From contig CM060114.1 in the NCBI GenBank assembly GCA_030522415.1, positions 29,950,804 through 30,014,803 on the forward strand: 64,000 nucleotides of DNA, read 5' to 3'. Shown one piece after another: positions 21,633 through 64,000 of the stretch; within the stretch, counting starts at the first letter, position 1; each line of letters starts with the position of its first letter. The notes under the pieces were generated by a model that ran no database searches, was not told the origin of the DNA, and saw only the letters and a list, made by a program, of their open reading frames with translations. The position numbers were made by a program, and so were the translations under genes. The stretch is from Channallabes apus. Taxonomy: Eukaryota; Chordata; Actinopteri; Siluriformes; Clariidae.

Positions 21633-22399
21633 GAGTGATGAGATGCATAAATCCTTTTTACTTTTTAGTGAAATAAACTGTCTTGTTTTTGCACAAGACA
21701 TATGTTTTAGACAAAGGTCCACCTTGGTGTCATCAGTCCATTACATATTTTCCACATGGTTCGGGATGGTCCAGGTGGATTTGGATGTTTTCCTTTAACT
21801 GAGAAAGGTCTTCTGTGGAGACATCCTAGCTCAGCCCAGGCATATGAAGAACACAGAGTGATTGCTACTCGCTCAATATTTCTCCAACTCCTTAATGTTT
21901 TGTTTTTGGTTACGTCACTGTGGTGCTCCAGTTTCTCCATTTGTTGATGTTGACCTTCATAGTACTCTCCATAGTACATTTAATATTTGCACTCAGTGAT
22001 ATCCTGTTCATGCTCTTTGGCTTCAGATGAAAGCAAGAAGGCATTAAAAAAAATCCTATGTTGATTGGAGGTGATCAAGTGTATGATAAATACTTTTGGA
22101 GTTTGAATGTGATTTTGTGTAATTACTGTATGAGTATCCCTTATAGTGTGCATGCATGTCAAAGTTTTTTTTAAAATTTTTTTTTACTTATTATTATTAT
22201 TATTATAAAAGCAAAAAAAATCTATTTGTTATATGATTAAAATGTTGTTGGTTACTTACATTTAAAGGTGGAAAAATCTGATATGATTGATCTTGGTTAC
22301 ATTAATTATGTGTAGATATTTCATTTTAAGTTTCTTTAATCTAACAAGCTTAGTTTAAAGAATAAACTACATTTATTAATGTGTTTTTTTTTAAAATAA

Positions 22400-22690
22400 A
22401 GCTACATTAAGGGTCTCATATATTGATATTTCCTTGACAACTCAGACCTCAGTGCTCCATGTCATATATCAAACTCCATTTATTTAAATTCTCCTCTAAA
22501 CATGCTGTTTTAGTGTCTACAGTATGTACAGTAAACGAGCCACTTCTGAGCCACGCCCCACAGTAGAACGGCAGAGCTGAGCAACAGAAGAACTGTGGAA
22601 GGTGATCTTCTTTTGTGAGGTCTAGGGAGAAAATCTAATTATATTGTTTAAGCCCAGGCAGTAAAGAAATGGAAAAAGCTTTTTGTACAT
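22400..22690. repeat. interspersed repeat C, copy 2
   Basis: Aligns by eye with 55057-55350 (GGTCTCATATATTGATA, then GCCACTTCTGAGCCACGCCC, then TTGTTTAAGCCC). It carries two TACAGTA words (22518-22524 and 22527-22533) where the other copies have a plain TA. Confidence 0.7.
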
Positions 22691-23538
22691 GCACACTGGA
22701 AACGTAACCAAACATCTAAAAATTATTAATAAGCAAATATTGCATATTAGGATCCTTTTAAAATACAATAGCTCATTCAATCTTAGTAACGAATTTGGTC
22801 CATGTGCTCAGTTGCCAAACTCCACACAGAAGGTCATCTGATATCAGACTCAAACCCGCAATAATGGAGCAGTGAGGCAGTAACACTACCCAATGTGTCT
22901 TGTTTTGTCTGATGCAAACTCATGAACTAATCTTTAATTATAACTCTTGCTACTATTCAGTTATGATATTTCCTTATCCAGACATTTTATAAGGGGTGAA
23001 ATTTTAATTGAATACATCTGGCTTGGATTTTTCACTATTTAACCAAGTGAACAGAAATTAATAAAAATTTCTCACAAATATGGTTTTAATTTCGAGAAAT
23101 TTTAAAAATGAATGTTAAGTCTTGATTTAAACTATAAAGTGTATTGAAACGAAATGGTGGTCTTACAAAAAAAAAGTTTATTTAAAAGGTTACTTTGGAA
23201 CTTGGCCTGTACTTCTTTTACTGGTTTTAATTTAATTCTTTTATTCATTCTGTTAATTACGTATTTTAATTATGTGTTGTGTTTTTGTTTTATTTTAATT
23301 ATTTAAATTATGCAAGGTTTTTCTTTGTTATTTTCATGTCTCTTAAAAAAAAAACTTTTTTAATGCATTATGTAAAGCACTTTGAATCGACTTTGCCTAC
23401 TAAGTTCCCATTACTTAATTCAGATGAATGAAAAAAGTGACATAAGCACATTTCAGTAGTGATTACTCATTTCATTTCCACTGTTAGGCGTCAGTCACTG
23501 CTGAGATAAACTGCTCACACCTAACGTTTTTGTTCAGA

Positions 23539-23547
23539 ACTTCCTGT
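23539..23547 (-). promoter_or_regulatory. candidate ETS site upstream of ptprb
   Basis: ACTTCCTGT, the complement of the ETS/ERG consensus ACAGGAAGT, about 0.86 kb before the ptprb start. ETS factors drive many endothelial genes; use here is an inference from one motif. Confidence 0.3.
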
Positions 23548-23763
23548 CTGTTTCTGATCAATTTCCCTTCTCTGTATTTAAATATTTGCCAGATCACAAA
23601 ATGTAACTCTGAACTTAAGGAATTTCAGCTCAGGACTAAAACCTGGGATATCTTTCTAGAGACATCACCAGAATTTTTCAATTTAGAAAAACAAAAGGTC
23701 ATTAGGGGGAAAAAGGAAAGTCCTTTAAACTATATCAACAAAGCATTTCATGATATATAATAG

Positions 23764-23772
23764 AAGGAAGTG
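23764..23772 (+). promoter_or_regulatory. second candidate ETS site upstream of ptprb
   Basis: AAGGAAGTG fits the ETS core (GGAA with favourable flanks), about 0.63 kb before the ptprb ATG. The transcription start is not known. Confidence 0.3.
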
Positions 23773-24398
23773 AAGTGAACTAGCCATGGAACTGCTTCAA
23801 CCTGAGTGGTGTATACAGTATGGTGTAAAAATCAGTGTGTCGTTAACAGCCCGGCTGCTCTGTGGGGTATACAGGAAGGAAAAGGGGTGGGCTGCCTAAA
23901 AGGGTTCGAACAACAATAGCAGCTCATGGCTTAACATTTGTCAGAGATCTAAAAACAGGCAGAAATAAAAATCTTAGTCCTGGATTCATATTAAAGACAT
24001 GTGGTTCTGAAAGAAGTCTGAAAGAAGTTTTGGATTTTAGAAGAGAGGTATCCTGGGATATCAGACAGACATCGCCTCCCGTCACTGTCATTGTTTTGCT
24101 TGGTCACTGAATTTGAACTTCAGACCGATCCTGATTGAGGAAATCCGCTAGAGACTGAATGGTTTACTCGCACGCATTCTTGACCAGCGCTGGCCCATGA
24201 GTGTCAGAGGCTCAGACGCAGGCCCGAGTGGATCTCATGAACTTTGGGGAAAAATCTGTTTTAGACGAATATAGCCAACGCATGGGGAGCCTACATTTCC
24301 AATCTTTTTCAAATCCTTTGGATTATCTTTTCATGCGTCTCTTCAAATTGAAGTTCTATTTATTAACGAAAATCATCTAATAACCTGATAAATCAAAA

Positions 24399-64000
<39,602 letters not shown>

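Larger units (their letters stand above)
18652..24398 (+). other. intergenic region and ptprb 5' flank
   Basis: No coding exon was recognised. Contains an ATT microsatellite (about 19700-19724), an inverted-repeat element (20058-20340), two SINE-A copies (20603-20888 and 21331-21632), repeat C copy 2 (22400-22690) and the presumed ptprb promoter/5' UTR (about 23500-24398). Confidence 0.6.

Noticed and set aside
23862..24110. 82-codon ORF before ptprb
   Set aside because: No recognisable domain or splice context; likely promoter or 5' flank.

Overview
This window is nuclear DNA from a teleost fish. It has vertebrate exon/intron structure with GT-AG introns, is AT-rich, and carries abundant tRNA-derived SINEs, Tc1/mariner miniature elements and microsatellites. 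The dominant SINE resembles ones common in catfishes, but that placement is only an inference.

Two receptor-type protein tyrosine phosphatase genes lie head-to-tail on the + strand. Exons were placed by reading each splice site and codon phase. (1) ptprr, a MAP-kinase-regulating phosphatase: its last nine recognisable coding exons run from 4100 to the stop at 17030, giving 453 codons in one frame. The 5' exons lie before the window. (2) ptprb, the vascular endothelial VE-PTP: 28 exons run from the signal-peptide exon at 24399 to 62414, giving 1829 codons plus 2 nt. They encode a signal peptide, 16 fibronectin type III (FN3) repeats, one transmembrane helix, a juxtamembrane segment and most of a single phosphatase domain. 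The window ends in the intron that splits the HC|SAG active site, so the 3' exons are missing. As I recall, human PTPRR and PTPRB are also neighbours in this order. The two catalytic domains share five intron positions and phases.

Layout: 1-4099 ptprr upstream intron with degenerate repeats and a purine tract; 4100-17030 ptprr exons, with a 30-bp minisatellite in the active-site intron; 17031-24398 3' UTR, intergenic DNA and ptprb promoter region; 24399-62414 ptprb, with a 2.1-kb 14-bp satellite at 29.5-31.6 kb, a splice-donor-like minisatellite around 49.7-50.9 kb and a GGAT-rich array at 58.1-58.8 kb; 62415-64000 intron. I found no other credible protein gene, no functional tRNA or rRNA gene and no CRISPR array. 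The very long ORFs in the satellites are repeat artefacts.

The most unusual signal is not a gene. The words TACAGTA/TACTGTA occur roughly a hundred times, against about a dozen expected from base composition. In six repeat families, comparing copies shows them to be 5-bp insertions (CAGTA or CTGTA) at a TA. That is the shape of a Tc1/mariner excision footprint, so the region looks peppered with fossil excision scars.
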